Assembly (NCBI RefSeq): GCF_036826855.1
Contig: NZ_CP104578.1
Span: forward strand, 5,863,501-5,927,500
From: Streptomyces sp. SJL17-4
Lineage (GTDB): Bacteria > Actinomycetota > Actinomycetes > Streptomycetales > Streptomycetaceae
Length of the DNA stretch: 64,000 bases
Reading direction: 5' to 3'
This document shows, piece by piece, positions 33,841-42,441 of the stretch. The notes under the pieces were generated by a model. The model saw only the letters and a list, made by a program, of their open reading frames with translations. It was not told where the DNA came from and did not search any database. How positions within the stretch are numbered: position 1 is the first letter of the stretch; every line of letters starts with the position of its first letter. The translations under genes and the position numbers were made by a program.

Positions 33841-33987
33841 CGCACGGTCAGTCACGCCCCGGTCTCAAAAAGTCACCGCACGCCCCTCGTGGGCTCACTG
33901 TGTCGTACCCCACACTGGGGAGCGGTGTCGTCCCGCTGCCCTACGCCCCCGGACCGGCAGCGATCACCCCCCTGGAGGTCGCCCGCC

Positions 33988-35004
33988 GTGCAGACCGAGA
34001 CCCGGACCGTGTCGCAGGAGCCGTCCCCCACCGCTCCGGACGAGCCGCCGGAGATACCCCCCCAACGCCGCCGCGCCGACCCCGGCGGCAACGGGCCCTC
34101 CTCCGACCTCTTCCGCCAGTACCTCCGCGAGATCGGCCGCATCCCGCTGCTCACCGCCGAGGAGGAGGTCGACCTCGCACGCCGCGTCGAGGCGGGTCTG
34201 TTCGCGGAGGAGAAACTCGCCAACACCCCCGACCTGGACTCCCGGTTGGCGAACGACCTGGACCGGCTCGTCGTCCTCGGCAGGATCGCCAAACGCAAGC
34301 TCATCGAGGCCAACCTCCGCCTCGTCGTCTCCGTCGCCAAACGGTACGTGGGCCGCGGCCTGACCATGCTGGACCTCGTCCAGGAGGGCAACCTCGGCCT
34401 CATCAGGGCCGTCGAGAAGTTCGACTACGCGCGCGGCTACAAGTTCTCCACGTACGCCACCTGGTGGATCCGCCAGGCGATGTCCCGGGCCCTCGCCGAC
34501 CAGGCCCGGACCATCCGCGTCCCCGTGCACGTCGTCGAACTCATCAACCGCGTCATCCGCGTCCAGCGCCGCATGCTCCAGGAACGCGGCTACGAACCCA
34601 CCGCCGAGGAGGTCGCCGCCCAACTGGACGTGGCCCCCGAGCGGGTCGGCGAGGTGCTCCGCCTCGCCCAGGAACCCGTCTCCCTGCACGCCCCCGTCGG
34701 CGAGGAGGACGACGTCGCCCTCGGCGACCTCATCGAGGACGGCGACGCCGCCTCACCCGTCGAGTCCGCGGCCTTCCTCCTCCTCCGCCGCCACCTGGAG
34801 GACGTCCTGTCCACCCTCGGCGAGCGCGAACGCAAGGTCGTCCAGCTCCGCTACGGCCTCGACGACGGCAGGCCCCGCACCCTGGAGGAGATCGGCCGCA
34901 TATTCGGCGTGACGCGCGAACGCATCCGCCAGATCGAGTCCAAGACCCTCACCAGACTGCGGGACCACGCGTATGCGGACCAGCTGCGGGGCTACCTGGA
35001 CTAG
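33988..35004 (+). CDS. hrdA: RNA polymerase principal-like sigma factor (HrdA type)
   Basis: A sigma-70 group 1/2 factor of 338 residues. Region 1.2 starts at [18 protein letters not shown]; region 2 holds [38 protein letters not shown] and [20 protein letters not shown] (the -10 recognition helix, quoted in parts); region 3 [18 protein letters not shown]; region 4 [20 protein letters not shown] and [18 protein letters not shown] for -35 contact. It lacks the long acidic region 1.1 of HrdB. The GTG at 33988 has GGAGG ten bases upstream; an earlier in-frame ATG at 33889 would add unconserved residues. Its place right after dnaG matches hrdA in S. coelicolor from memory; hrdD-type cannot be excluded. 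Confidence 0.85.
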   Translation: MQTETRTVSQEPSPTAPDEPPEIPPQRRRADPGGNGPSSDLFRQYLREIGRIPLLTAEEEVDLARRVEAGLFAEEKLANTPDLDSRLANDLDRLVVLGRIAKRKLIEANLRLVVSVAKRYVGRGLTMLDLVQEGNLGLIRAVEKFDYARGYKFSTYATWWIRQAMSRALADQARTIRVPVHVVELINRVIRVQRRMLQERGYEPTAEEVAAQLDVAPERVGEVLRLAQEPVSLHAPVGEEDDVALGDLIEDGDAASPVESAAFLLLRRHLEDVLSTLGERERKVVQLRYGLDDGRPRTLEEIGRIFGVTRERIRQIESKTLTRLRDHAYADQLRGYLD

Positions 35005-35011
35005 GGTCTGG

Positions 35012-36199
35012 CTAGTCGATCTCCCCGACCTTGAGCGTCCACGGGCCCGCCGCGAAGTAGCGCAGCACCAGCGGGCCCGCCGAGAGCGGAACCGACCGCC
35101 GCATCCTGCCGTTGCTGGTGAACAACAGCCGGTTGTCGCTCGGCAAGCTCGTGAGGCCCTTCACCTCGTACGTGTAGAGGCTGGCGTAGCCGCCCTCGAT
35201 CTCGGTCGTGCCGAAGAAGTCGATCCGCAGGTCGGCGTTCCCGCCGGTGTGCAGGAGCGCCTCGGGACCGTAACCGTGCAGGACGTCCTCGATGCGGCGG
35301 GCCGCCGCCACGGGCTTCACCCGCAGCACCCACCGGCCCGTGGCGGTGAGCCGGAAGCGCAGCGGACGGCCTCTCGGGGCCTCCACGATCTTGCTGCCCC
35401 GGAAGTCGGGCAGCCCGGAGGCGAAGACGAAGTCCTCGTCCTTGTTCTTCGCGTCGAGCGGATGGAGGGAGACGTACCCCTCTCCCTCGTGCGCCAGCTC
35501 GACGAGGACGGGACCCGGGTGCGAGGGGTCGGCGGTGATCACCTGGTGGCCGTGCCCCTCGGCGGTGAAGGGCTCGAAGACCTCGCCGAACTCCCAGCCC
35601 TCGACCAGGTGGTAGGGCCGCTCAAGTGGCGGGAAGAGCCCCGGCACGTACCCGCCGGGGGTCGGTGCCTGTCCCCGCATCTTCACCACGCCGGTCAGCC
35701 GAACCGGCCCGAGGACCGGCACCCGCTCGTCCTCGGTGACCTCGACCCCGTACGCCGTGACGAGTCCCGCGAGCCCGGCGCCGTACCCCTCCCCGAGCCC
35801 GTCGAACTTCCAGCCGCCCGCCTCCCGGTAGAAGACACCGAGGGCGAGGGCGGGCAGGTCCGCCGCGTCCGCCGGCACGTACGAGAGGACGGCCGAACCG
35901 TCCGGGGCGACCGCGTCGAGCGACGGGGGTTCCCCGAAGCCGCCGTGCCGGCTCCACCCGGCGACCACGATCCGCTCGACCTCGGACTCGACGCCGTTCA
36001 GATCGAGTTCGAGCCCCGACGGGCCGAGCCGTACGGCCCCCGACGGGTGCGAGGGCTGCCCCTCGAAGACCAGATCCGCGTCGCCGCGGACCCGTCCGGA
36101 CCCGTCGAGGAGCAGGGCGGCCGTCTCCGCCCCCGGTATGCGTACCCGGAGGGCGACCGAGGGCACCCAGTAACCCTTGTTCTTCACCGATTGACCCAT
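35012..36199 (-). CDS. TerD-domain protein with C-terminal beta repeats
   Basis: A 395-residue cytoplasmic protein. Residues about 5-175 are a TerD domain: KNKGYWVPSVALRVRI, LDLNGVESEVERIVVAGWSR, ALALGVFYREAGGWKFDGLG, the calcium-binding type region of tellurium-resistance proteins, with acidic residues. The remaining 220 residues contain two related beta-sandwich units, VLVELAHEGEGYVSLHPLDA ... RFRLTATGRWVLRV and ADLRIDFFGTTEIEGGYASL ... LRYFAAGPWTLKV, joined by a helical segment (RRIEDVLHGYG). TerD proteins act with Ter operons in stress and phage response, but none is nearby. The ATG at 36199 is preferred, four codons after other ATGs. It ends 8 bases from the convergent sigma factor gene. 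Confidence 0.8.
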   Translation of the reverse strand: MGQSVKNKGYWVPSVALRVRIPGAETAALLLDGSGRVRGDADLVFEGQPSHPSGAVRLGPSGLELDLNGVESEVERIVVAGWSRHGGFGEPPSLDAVAPDGSAVLSYVPADAADLPALALGVFYREAGGWKFDGLGEGYGAGLAGLVTAYGVEVTEDERVPVLGPVRLTGVVKMRGQAPTPGGYVPGLFPPLERPYHLVEGWEFGEVFEPFTAEGHGHQVITADPSHPGPVLVELAHEGEGYVSLHPLDAKNKDEDFVFASGLPDFRGSKIVEAPRGRPLRFRLTATGRWVLRVKPVAAARRIEDVLHGYGPEALLHTGGNADLRIDFFGTTEIEGGYASLYTYEVKGLTSLPSDNRLLFTSNGRMRRSVPLSAGPLVLRYFAAGPWTLKVGEID

Positions 36200-36266
36200 G
36201 CCGCACATCATGCGGCACGGGTCATCGGCGAGTCGATCACTTCGGATCGGTGTGGATCGGTGCGGG

Positions 36267-38192
36267 TCAGTCGACCTCGGCGACCGCCTGCGCGAACTGC
36301 GCTGCGTACAACCGGGCGTACGCCCCGCCGCACGACAACAGCTCCTCGTGCGTGCCCTGTTCGACGATCGAGCCGTTCTCCATCACCAGGATCACGTCCG
36401 CGTCCCGGATCGTGGAGAGCCGGTGCGCGATCACGAACGACGTCCGCCCGTGGGCCAGTCGGGCCATCGCCTTCTGGATCAGGACCTCGGTCCGGGTGTC
36501 GACCGAGCTGGTGGCCTCGTCGAGGACGAGGATCACCGGGTCGGACAGGAACGCCCGCGCGATGGTGATCAGCTGCTTCTCGCCCGCGCTGACCCCCGCC
36601 CCGTCGTCGTCGATGACCGTGTCGTACCCCTCGGGCAGGGTGCGGACGAAGCGGTCGGCGTGCGCGGCCCGCGCCGCCTCCTCGATCTCCGCCCGCGTCA
36701 CCGCGCGCGTGGCGCCGTACGCGATGTTGTCCGCGATCGTGCCGCCGAACAGCCAGGTGTCCTGGAGGACCATGCCGATCCCGGCCCGCAGCTCCTCCCG
36801 GGACATCTTCGCGATGTCCACCCCGTCGAGGGCGATCCGGCCGCCCGTGACCTCGTAGAACCGCATGAGCAGGTTCACCAGCGTCGTCTTGCCCGCGCCC
36901 GTCGGGCCGACGATCGCGACCGTCTGGCCCGGCTCGACCGTGAGCGACAGGTCCTCGATGAGCGGCTTGTCGGCCTCGTAACGGAAGGAGACGCCCTCCA
37001 GGGAGACCCGGCCCACGCGGTCGGTCAACTCCTCGCTCGTCGGCGCGTCCGGCTCCTGCTCCTCCGCGTCGAGCAGCTCGAAGATCCGCTCGGCCGAGGC
37101 CACGCCCGACTGCACCAGGTTCGCCATCGACGCGACCTGCGTCAGCGGCATCGAGAACTGGCGCGAGTACTGGATGAAGGCCTGCACGTCACCGATGGAG
37201 AGCGTGCCGCTCGCCACCCGCAGACCGCCGACCACGGCCACGAGCACGTAGTTGATGTTCGAGATGAAGAACATCACCGGCTGCATCACACCGCTGTTGA
37301 ACTGCGCCTTGAACCCGGCCTCGTACAGCGCCTCGTTCTGCTCGCGGAAGTCCCTCGCGGACTCCTCCTGCCGCCCGAAGACCTTCACCAGCGTGTGCCC
37401 GCTGTACATCTCCTCCACGTGCGCGTTGAGCGCGCCCGTGGACTTCCACTGCTGCACGAAGTGCGGCTGCGAGCGCTTGCCGATCCTCGCCGCGACGAAG
37501 ACCGAGACCGGCACCGTCACCAGCGCCACGAGCGCGAGCAGCGGCGAGATCCAGAACATCATCGCGAGCACGCCGACGATCGTGAGCAGCGAGTTGATCA
37601 GCTGGCCCATCGACTGCTGGAGGGTCTGCGAGATGTTGTCGATGTCGTTGGTCGCCCGCGACAGCACCTCGCCGCGCTTGGCCTTGTCGAAGTACGACAG
37701 CGGAAGCCGCGCCAGCTTCGTCTGGACGTCCTCCCGCATCCGGTAGACCGTCCGGTTGATCACCTTGATCGACATCCGGGTGGAGACCAGCATCAGCAGG
37801 CCCGCCGCCACGTAGATGCCGAGGACCACGAGGAGCACCTCGCCGACGGCGGAGAAGTCGATCCCCTGCCCCGGCGTGAAGTCGACCCCGGTCAGCATGT
37901 CCGCCATGCCGGAGTCGCCCGAGGCGCGCAGCCTCTCGATGGCCTCCGCCTTCGTGCCGCCCTCGATCTGCCGCCCGATGACACCCGCGAAGACGAGGTC
38001 GGTCGCCTTGCCGAGGATCTTCGGGCCGACCACGGAGGCCGCCACCGACAGCACACCGGCGATCAGCATCACCCAGAGCGCGCCGCGCTCCGGCGCCAGC
38101 TGCTTGAGCAGCCGCTTGCCCGAGCCCTTGAAGTCCATCGACCGCTGGTCGGGGCCACCACCGGCCATCATGCGTCCGCCAGGACCGGCCAT
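36267..38192 (-). CDS. ABC exporter half-transporter, second subunit of the second pair
   Basis: A 641-residue TMD-NBD protein. A short Gly/Met-rich N-terminus (MAGPGGRMMAGGGPDQRSMD) precedes six spans with a longer first extracytoplasmic loop (residues 85-125), then the NBD: Walker A GPTGAGKTT, Q-loop VLQDTWLFGG, signature VSAGEKQLITIARAF, Walker B VILVLDEATSSVDTRTE, H-loop VIAHRLSTI with canonical His. It is the paralogue of the gene at 21722-23611. The ATG at 38192 overlaps the stop of the partner gene by one base. Predicted heterodimeric multidrug or lipid-type exporter; substrate unknown. Confidence 0.9.
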   Translation of the reverse strand: MAGPGGRMMAGGGPDQRSMDFKGSGKRLLKQLAPERGALWVMLIAGVLSVAASVVGPKILGKATDLVFAGVIGRQIEGGTKAEAIERLRASGDSGMADMLTGVDFTPGQGIDFSAVGEVLLVVLGIYVAAGLLMLVSTRMSIKVINRTVYRMREDVQTKLARLPLSYFDKAKRGEVLSRATNDIDNISQTLQQSMGQLINSLLTIVGVLAMMFWISPLLALVALVTVPVSVFVAARIGKRSQPHFVQQWKSTGALNAHVEEMYSGHTLVKVFGRQEESARDFREQNEALYEAGFKAQFNSGVMQPVMFFISNINYVLVAVVGGLRVASGTLSIGDVQAFIQYSRQFSMPLTQVASMANLVQSGVASAERIFELLDAEEQEPDAPTSEELTDRVGRVSLEGVSFRYEADKPLIEDLSLTVEPGQTVAIVGPTGAGKTTLVNLLMRFYEVTGGRIALDGVDIAKMSREELRAGIGMVLQDTWLFGGTIADNIAYGATRAVTRAEIEEAARAAHADRFVRTLPEGYDTVIDDDGAGVSAGEKQLITIARAFLSDPVILVLDEATSSVDTRTEVLIQKAMARLAHGRTSFVIAHRLSTIRDADVILVMENGSIVEQGTHEELLSCGGAYARLYAAQFAQAVAEVD

Positions 38193-39925
38193 CAGGCTGC
38201 CTCCGCCTCGGTGAGCTGGGAGAGCACGATCTCCCGGTACGTCTCGTTGTCCGCCATCAGCTCCTGGTGCCGTCCGGTGCCCACGACCCGGCCCTCGTCG
38301 AGGACGACGATCCGGTCGGCGTCCCGGATGGTGGAGACCCGCTGGGCGACGATCACGACGGTCGAGTCGGCCGTCTCCCGCGCGAGCGCGGCCCGCAGCA
38401 GGGCGTCCGTCTCGTAGTCGAGCGCGGAGAACGAGTCGTCGAACAGGTAGATCTCCGGCCGCTGCACCAGCGTCCGCGCGATGGCGAGCCGCTGCCGCTG
38501 CCCGCCGGAGACGTTGGTGCCGCCCTGCGCGATGGGCGCGTCCAGGCCGGCATCGAGGTTCCGTACGAAGTCGGCGGCCTGGGCGACCTCCAGGGCGTGC
38601 CAGAGCTCTTCGTCGGTCGCGTCGGGCTTCCCGTACCGGAGGTTGGTCGCGACGGTTCCGGAGAAGAGGTACGGCTTCTGCGGGACGAGTCCCACCGTCC
38701 TCGCCATCAGCGCGGGGTCGAGCTCGCGGACGTCGACGCCGTCGACGAGGACCTCGCCGCCGGTGGCGTCGAAGAGCCGGGGCACGAGCCCGAGCAGGGT
38801 CGACTTGCCGCTTCCCGTGGAGCCGATGACCGCGGTCGTCTCACCGGGCCGGGCCACCAGACCGACGTCCTTGAGGACGGACTCCTCCGCACCCGGATAC
38901 CGGAAGTCCGCGCTCCTGACCTCCAGATACCCCCGCCGGTCGAGCGCGGTGACCGGCTTCACCGGCGGCACCACGCTGGACTCGGTCGCGAGGACCTCCT
39001 CGATGCGCTCGGCACAGACCTCGGCCCGCGGCACCATCATGAACATGAAGGTGGCCATCATGACCGCCATCACGATCTGCATCAGATAGGCGAGGAACGC
39101 GGTCAGCGCGCCGATCTGCATCCCGCCGCTGTCGATGCGGTGCGCGCCGAACCAGACGACCGCCACGCTGGAGATGTTCACGACGGTCATGACCACCGGG
39201 AACATCAGCGCCATCAGTCGGCCGGTCGCCATCGACACATCGGTCAGCTCCGCGTTGGCGCCGCGGAACCTCTCCTCCTCGTAGTCGTCCTTCACGAACG
39301 CCCGGATCACCCGGTTGCCGGTGATCTGCTCGCGCAGCACCCGGTTCACCGTGTCGAGCCGCTCCTGCATCGTCCGGAAGAGCGGCCGCATCCTCCGGAC
39401 GATCAGGGAGACCGAGATCGCGAGGACCGGCACCACGGCGAGCAGCACACCCGAGAGCGCCACGTCCTGGCCGAGGGCCATCACGATGCCGCCGACACAC
39501 ATGATGGGCGCGGAGACCATCAGGGTGAAGGCCATCAGGACCAGCATCTGGATCTGCTGCACGTCATTGGTCGTACGGGTGATCAGCGAGGGCGCGCCGA
39601 AGTGCCCCAGCTCCCGCGCGGAGAACGACTGCACCCGGTCGAAGACCGCGGCACGCACGTCCCGGCCCAGGGCCGAGGCGGTGCGGGCGCCGTAGAACAC
39701 GGCCCCGATGTTGCAGACGGCCTGGACGACGGAGACGCCGACCATCAGGGCGCCGAAGCGCAGGATGTATCCGGTGTCCCCGGCGACGACACCGTTGTCG
39801 ATGATGTCCGCGTTCAGGGTCGGCAGGTAGAGGCTCGCGCTGGTCTGCAGGAACTGCAGCAGCACGAGCAGTGCGATTGCTTTTCGATAGGGCCCGAGGT
39901 GGGTTCGGAGAAGTCTTATGAGCAC
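38192..39925 (-). CDS. ABC exporter half-transporter, first subunit of the second pair
   Basis: A 577-residue TMD-NBD protein, exactly the length of its paralogue at 19992-21725. Six spans occupy residues 1-310; the NBD has Walker A GSTGSGKST, signature NVSGGQRQRLAIAR, Walker B IYLFDDSFSALD and the degenerate H-loop VIVAQRVSTI (Gln for His), so this is the non-canonical partner of a heterodimer. The NBD DNA between about 38567 and 38927 is nearly identical to 20991-21350 of the other pair, whereas the membrane domains have diverged. The gene is first in the two-gene run; a short 114-base gap separates its start from the kinase gene. Confidence 0.9.
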   Translation of the reverse strand: MLIRLLRTHLGPYRKAIALLVLLQFLQTSASLYLPTLNADIIDNGVVAGDTGYILRFGALMVGVSVVQAVCNIGAVFYGARTASALGRDVRAAVFDRVQSFSARELGHFGAPSLITRTTNDVQQIQMLVLMAFTLMVSAPIMCVGGIVMALGQDVALSGVLLAVVPVLAISVSLIVRRMRPLFRTMQERLDTVNRVLREQITGNRVIRAFVKDDYEEERFRGANAELTDVSMATGRLMALMFPVVMTVVNISSVAVVWFGAHRIDSGGMQIGALTAFLAYLMQIVMAVMMATFMFMMVPRAEVCAERIEEVLATESSVVPPVKPVTALDRRGYLEVRSADFRYPGAEESVLKDVGLVARPGETTAVIGSTGSGKSTLLGLVPRLFDATGGEVLVDGVDVRELDPALMARTVGLVPQKPYLFSGTVATNLRYGKPDATDEELWHALEVAQAADFVRNLDAGLDAPIAQGGTNVSGGQRQRLAIARTLVQRPEIYLFDDSFSALDYETDALLRAALARETADSTVVIVAQRVSTIRDADRIVVLDEGRVVGTGRHQELMADNETYREIVLSQLTEAEAA

Positions 39926-40039
39926 GGCTCCACTATCGCCCGCACGCCCGGGACGTTACGACTCGGTTTCGGCGTGCGGGGCGAGCCCTGGAGAAGACTT
40001 TACGAACGGGGTTCGGGCCCCCGGGTGACCCGGGTGACG

Positions 40040-41479
40040 TCACGCACCGAACGCGCCCGGGTGGAGCTGGTCCCGCGTCGCCACGTACTGCTGCCGCACC
40101 GCCCGGCCCGCGGGCAGGTCCTCGCCCGGCTCCAGGATCTGCGCGGCCGCGCCCTGCCAGGCCGGGGGAGTGGACGGCGACAGCGTGCCCCGCGCCACCC
40201 CGAGGGCCCAGGCGGCCTGCCGGGCCGCACCGAGCGCCGCGTAATCGGCCGGCTGGGGGACGACGACCTGCGCGCCGAACAGCGCGGGCGCGAGCGCCTG
40301 CACCGCCGGAAGGGCGGCCGCGGCGCCGAGCAGGAACACCCGGCGCACCTCGACACCGCGCCCGCGCAGCACGTCCATGGCGTCGGTGAGCGCACAGAGC
40401 ATGCCCTCGAACGCCGCCCGCGCCAGGTGCTCCGGCTTCATCGACTCGCGCCGCAGCCCGCTGAGCGTGCCCGCGGTGTGCGGCAGGTTCGGGGTCCGCT
40501 CGCCCTCCAGGTAGGGCAGCAGGACGAGCCCGGAGGCGCCCGGCGTCGACTTCAGGGCCAGCGCGGACAGCTCGTCCAGCGATTCCACGCCCAGCATCTC
40601 GGCGGTGCCGCGCAGCGCCCGCACCGCGTTGGAGGTGTGGACGACGGGCAGGTGCATGCCGGTGGCGTCGGCGAAGGAGGTGATCATGCCGCTGGGGTCG
40701 GCGAGGGCCTCGTGGTGGACGGCCATCACGGAGCCGGAGGCGCCGAGCGAGACCACCGCGTCCCCGGGACCGAGCCCCAGGCCCAGCGCGGCGGCCATCG
40801 TCTCGCCCGTACCGGCGGAGATGAGGAGCCCCTCGGGTGTGGTGCCGGCCGCGTCGGCCGGCCCGAGGACCTCGGGCAGCACGGCCTGGTGGCCGAGGGC
40901 CAGCTCGACGAGGTCGGGGCGGTACGTGCCGGTGCGGGCCGACCAGTAGCCGGTGCCGGAGGCGGCGCCGCGGTCGGTGGTGCGCCGGGCGGGCCGGCCG
41001 AGGAGCTGCCAGACCAGCCAGTCGTGCGGCTGGAGGACCATCGCGACCCGCCGGGCGTGCTCGGGCTCGGTCCGGGCCAGCCAGCGCAGCTTGGCCACCG
41101 GCTGCCCGGCCCCGGGCACGGAGCCGACGGCCTCGGCCCAGGCCTGACGGCCGCCGAGCGACTCGACGAGGTCGGCGGCGGCGATCTGGGCCCGCTTGTC
41201 GTTGCGGACGAGCGCGGGCCGCACCAGGCCGCCCTGCGCGTCGAGCGGTACGAGTCCGTGCTGCTGCGCGGACACGCCGATGGCCTGCACGCCCTCGAGG
41301 AGACCGCCGGTGGCGGCCTCCCCGAGCGAGAGCAGCCAGGTCTGCGGGTCGACGTCGACGGCCTTGGGTTCGCCCGGGTGAGGGGCGTATCCCTGCCGCA
41401 GTACGGCACCCGTGTCCGTGTCACAGACGACGATGCGTGTGAACTCCGCTGAGCTGTCGAGTCCGGCGACTATCCCCAT
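40040..41479 (-). CDS. xylB: FGGY carbohydrate kinase, xylulokinase type
   Basis: A 479-residue sugar kinase of the ASKHA fold. ATP phosphate-binding start GIVAGLDSSAEFTRIVVCD, substrate region IGVSAQQHGLVPLDAQGGLV (VSAQQHG matches the xylulokinase GQMHG-type loop), PALVRNDKR, QPHDWLVWQLLG, TDRGAASGTGYWS, the second ATP motif ISAGTGETMAAALGLGL and SLGASGSVMAV, and PYLEGERTPNLP near residue 330. It phosphorylates D-xylulose or a close pentulose. No xylose isomerase or transporter lies nearby, so the natural sugar is uncertain. Monocistronic; start ATG at 41479. Confidence 0.85.
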   Translation of the reverse strand: MGIVAGLDSSAEFTRIVVCDTDTGAVLRQGYAPHPGEPKAVDVDPQTWLLSLGEAATGGLLEGVQAIGVSAQQHGLVPLDAQGGLVRPALVRNDKRAQIAAADLVESLGGRQAWAEAVGSVPGAGQPVAKLRWLARTEPEHARRVAMVLQPHDWLVWQLLGRPARRTTDRGAASGTGYWSARTGTYRPDLVELALGHQAVLPEVLGPADAAGTTPEGLLISAGTGETMAAALGLGLGPGDAVVSLGASGSVMAVHHEALADPSGMITSFADATGMHLPVVHTSNAVRALRGTAEMLGVESLDELSALALKSTPGASGLVLLPYLEGERTPNLPHTAGTLSGLRRESMKPEHLARAAFEGMLCALTDAMDVLRGRGVEVRRVFLLGAAAALPAVQALAPALFGAQVVVPQPADYAALGAARQAAWALGVARGTLSPSTPPAWQGAAAQILEPGEDLPAGRAVRQQYVATRDQLHPGAFGA

Positions 41480-41509
41480 GACACTTGATTCTGCCGCACG
41501 CGGGGCGAT

Positions 41510-41818
41510 TCAGGTGTTGCTGGTGCCCCAGTCGTCGTCCTCGACCTTCCCGTTGGCCCCGCGCCCGGAGAGCGCGTGGAACCGGTCGGTCACCGAGGAC
41601 GGCAGCCGGTCGCCCACCTTGTCGCCCACGACGTGCGCGGCCTTGCCCGCGACCTGCCGCCCGGTCTGGGCGGCGGACTCGGCGGCGTTGCGCACGGCGG
41701 GGTTCTGCGCGAACGCCTGCGCGGACTTCTTCATCTGCTCGTAGCGCTCGCGTCCGGCCCGCGTGCCGACCACGAAACCGAGGGCGAGTCCTACGACGAA
41801 CGTCAGCTTGTATCGCAT
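41510..41818 (-). CDS. YtxH-like small membrane protein
   Basis: A 102-residue protein with one N-terminal span (YKLTFVVGLALGFVVGTRAG), the GxxxGxxxGTRAGRERYEQM pattern of YtxH-like proteins, a long amphipathic helix (AQAFAQNPAVRNAAESAAQT) and an acidic tail (KVEDDDWGTSNT). Such proteins are small membrane-anchored coiled-coil factors of unclear stress-related role. The ATG at 41818 is preceded by GGAAGGTGG. It ends 31 bases before the xylulokinase gene start on the same strand. Confidence 0.8.
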   Translation of the reverse strand: MRYKLTFVVGLALGFVVGTRAGRERYEQMKKSAQAFAQNPAVRNAAESAAQTGRQVAGKAAHVVGDKVGDRLPSSVTDRFHALSGRGANGKVEDDDWGTSNT

Positions 41819-41998
41819 GGCCACCACCTTCCCTGGAGAGCTTCCCTGATGCATCCCTGACGCATCGCTGGTGCCCAGGTGGTGCCCACGGCGATACCGA
41901 TTGGCGGAGCACCCCCCTGCTTGCGCTAATGTATGTCTCGCAGCGAGCGAGCGCCCTCCCGGACCACCGGACCGGGCCCGTTCGGTGCAACGCAGCAA

Positions 41999-42071
41999 TC
42001 CCCTGTAGCTCAATTGGCAGAGCAGCCGGCTGTTAACCGGCAGGTTACTGGTTCGAGTCCAGTCGGGGGAG
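41999..42071 (+). tRNA. tRNA-Asn (GTT), copy 1
   Basis: Acceptor stem TCCCCTG pairs with CGGGGGA, discriminator G, D-loop AGCTCAATTGGCAGAGC, anticodon GTT at 42032-42034 with stem GCCGG/CCGGC, T arm GTTCGAGTCC. No CCA is encoded. Confidence 0.96.
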
Positions 42072-42076
42072 CGCGA

Positions 42077-42149
42077 TCCCCTGTAGCTCAATTGGCAGAG
42101 CATTCGGCTGTTAACCGGAGGGTTACTGGTTCGAGTCCAGTCGGGGGAG
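42077..42149 (+). tRNA. tRNA-Asn (GTT), copy 2
   Basis: Same acceptor, D and T arms as copy 1; anticodon GTT at 42110-42112. The anticodon stem differs (TTCGG/CCGGA) with pairing kept. It starts five bases after copy 1, so both come from one precursor. Confidence 0.96.
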
Positions 42150-42156
42150 CGGAACG

Positions 42157-42182
42157 GAAAAGGACCCTTCGGGGTCCTTTTT
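42157..42182 (+). terminator. Intrinsic terminator after the tRNA-Asn pair
   Basis: AAAAGGACCC pairs with GGGTCCTTTT around a TTCG-containing loop and ends in a T-run. Confidence 0.88.
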
Positions 42183-42315
42183 CGCGTCTCGGGGAACCAT
42201 GCGGGGCGCGGTGCGGTCTTCATGGTCGAGCAGAGCCGATCTTCCGGAGCAGGAGATCGTATGAGCGGCTATGCTGCGGCAGACGGCGCGCACACATGTA
42301 CGCGCCTCACCGATC

Positions 42316-42392
42316 GGGGCGGTAGCTCAGCCGGTTAGAGCAGCGGACTCATAATCCGTCGGCCGTGGGTTCGAGTCCCACCCGCCCCACCA
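42316..42392 (+). tRNA. tRNA with CAT anticodon (elongator Met or Ile2)
   Basis: Acceptor GGGGCGG pairs with CCGCCCC, discriminator A, CCA encoded (42390-42392). Anticodon CAT at 42350-42352 in loop CTCATAA; T arm GTTCGAGTCC. Initiator features (mismatched first pair, GGG/CCC anticodon stem) are absent. Whether it is tRNA-Met or the lysidine-modified tRNA-Ile cannot be decided by eye. Confidence 0.93.
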
Positions 42393-42411
42393 TAGAAAAA
42401 CGTTCTGACCT

Positions 42412-42441
42412 GCGGAAACGCCCCTGGAGGGGTGTTTCCGC
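42412..42441 (+). terminator. Hairpin terminator after the CAT tRNA
   Basis: GCGGAAACGCCCC (42412-42424) pairs perfectly with GGGGTGTTTCCGC (42429-42441) around a four-base loop. Confidence 0.8.

Noticed and set aside
31927..33855. Open frame antisense to dnaG (642 codons)
   Set aside because: dnaG on the + strand has clear zinc and TOPRIM motifs; the antisense product is low-complexity Val/Ala/Gly/Glu.
41999..42392. tRNA cluster as integration site of a mobile element
   Set aside because: I found no integrase gene and no second copy of a tRNA 3' end downstream, so an attachment site cannot be supported.
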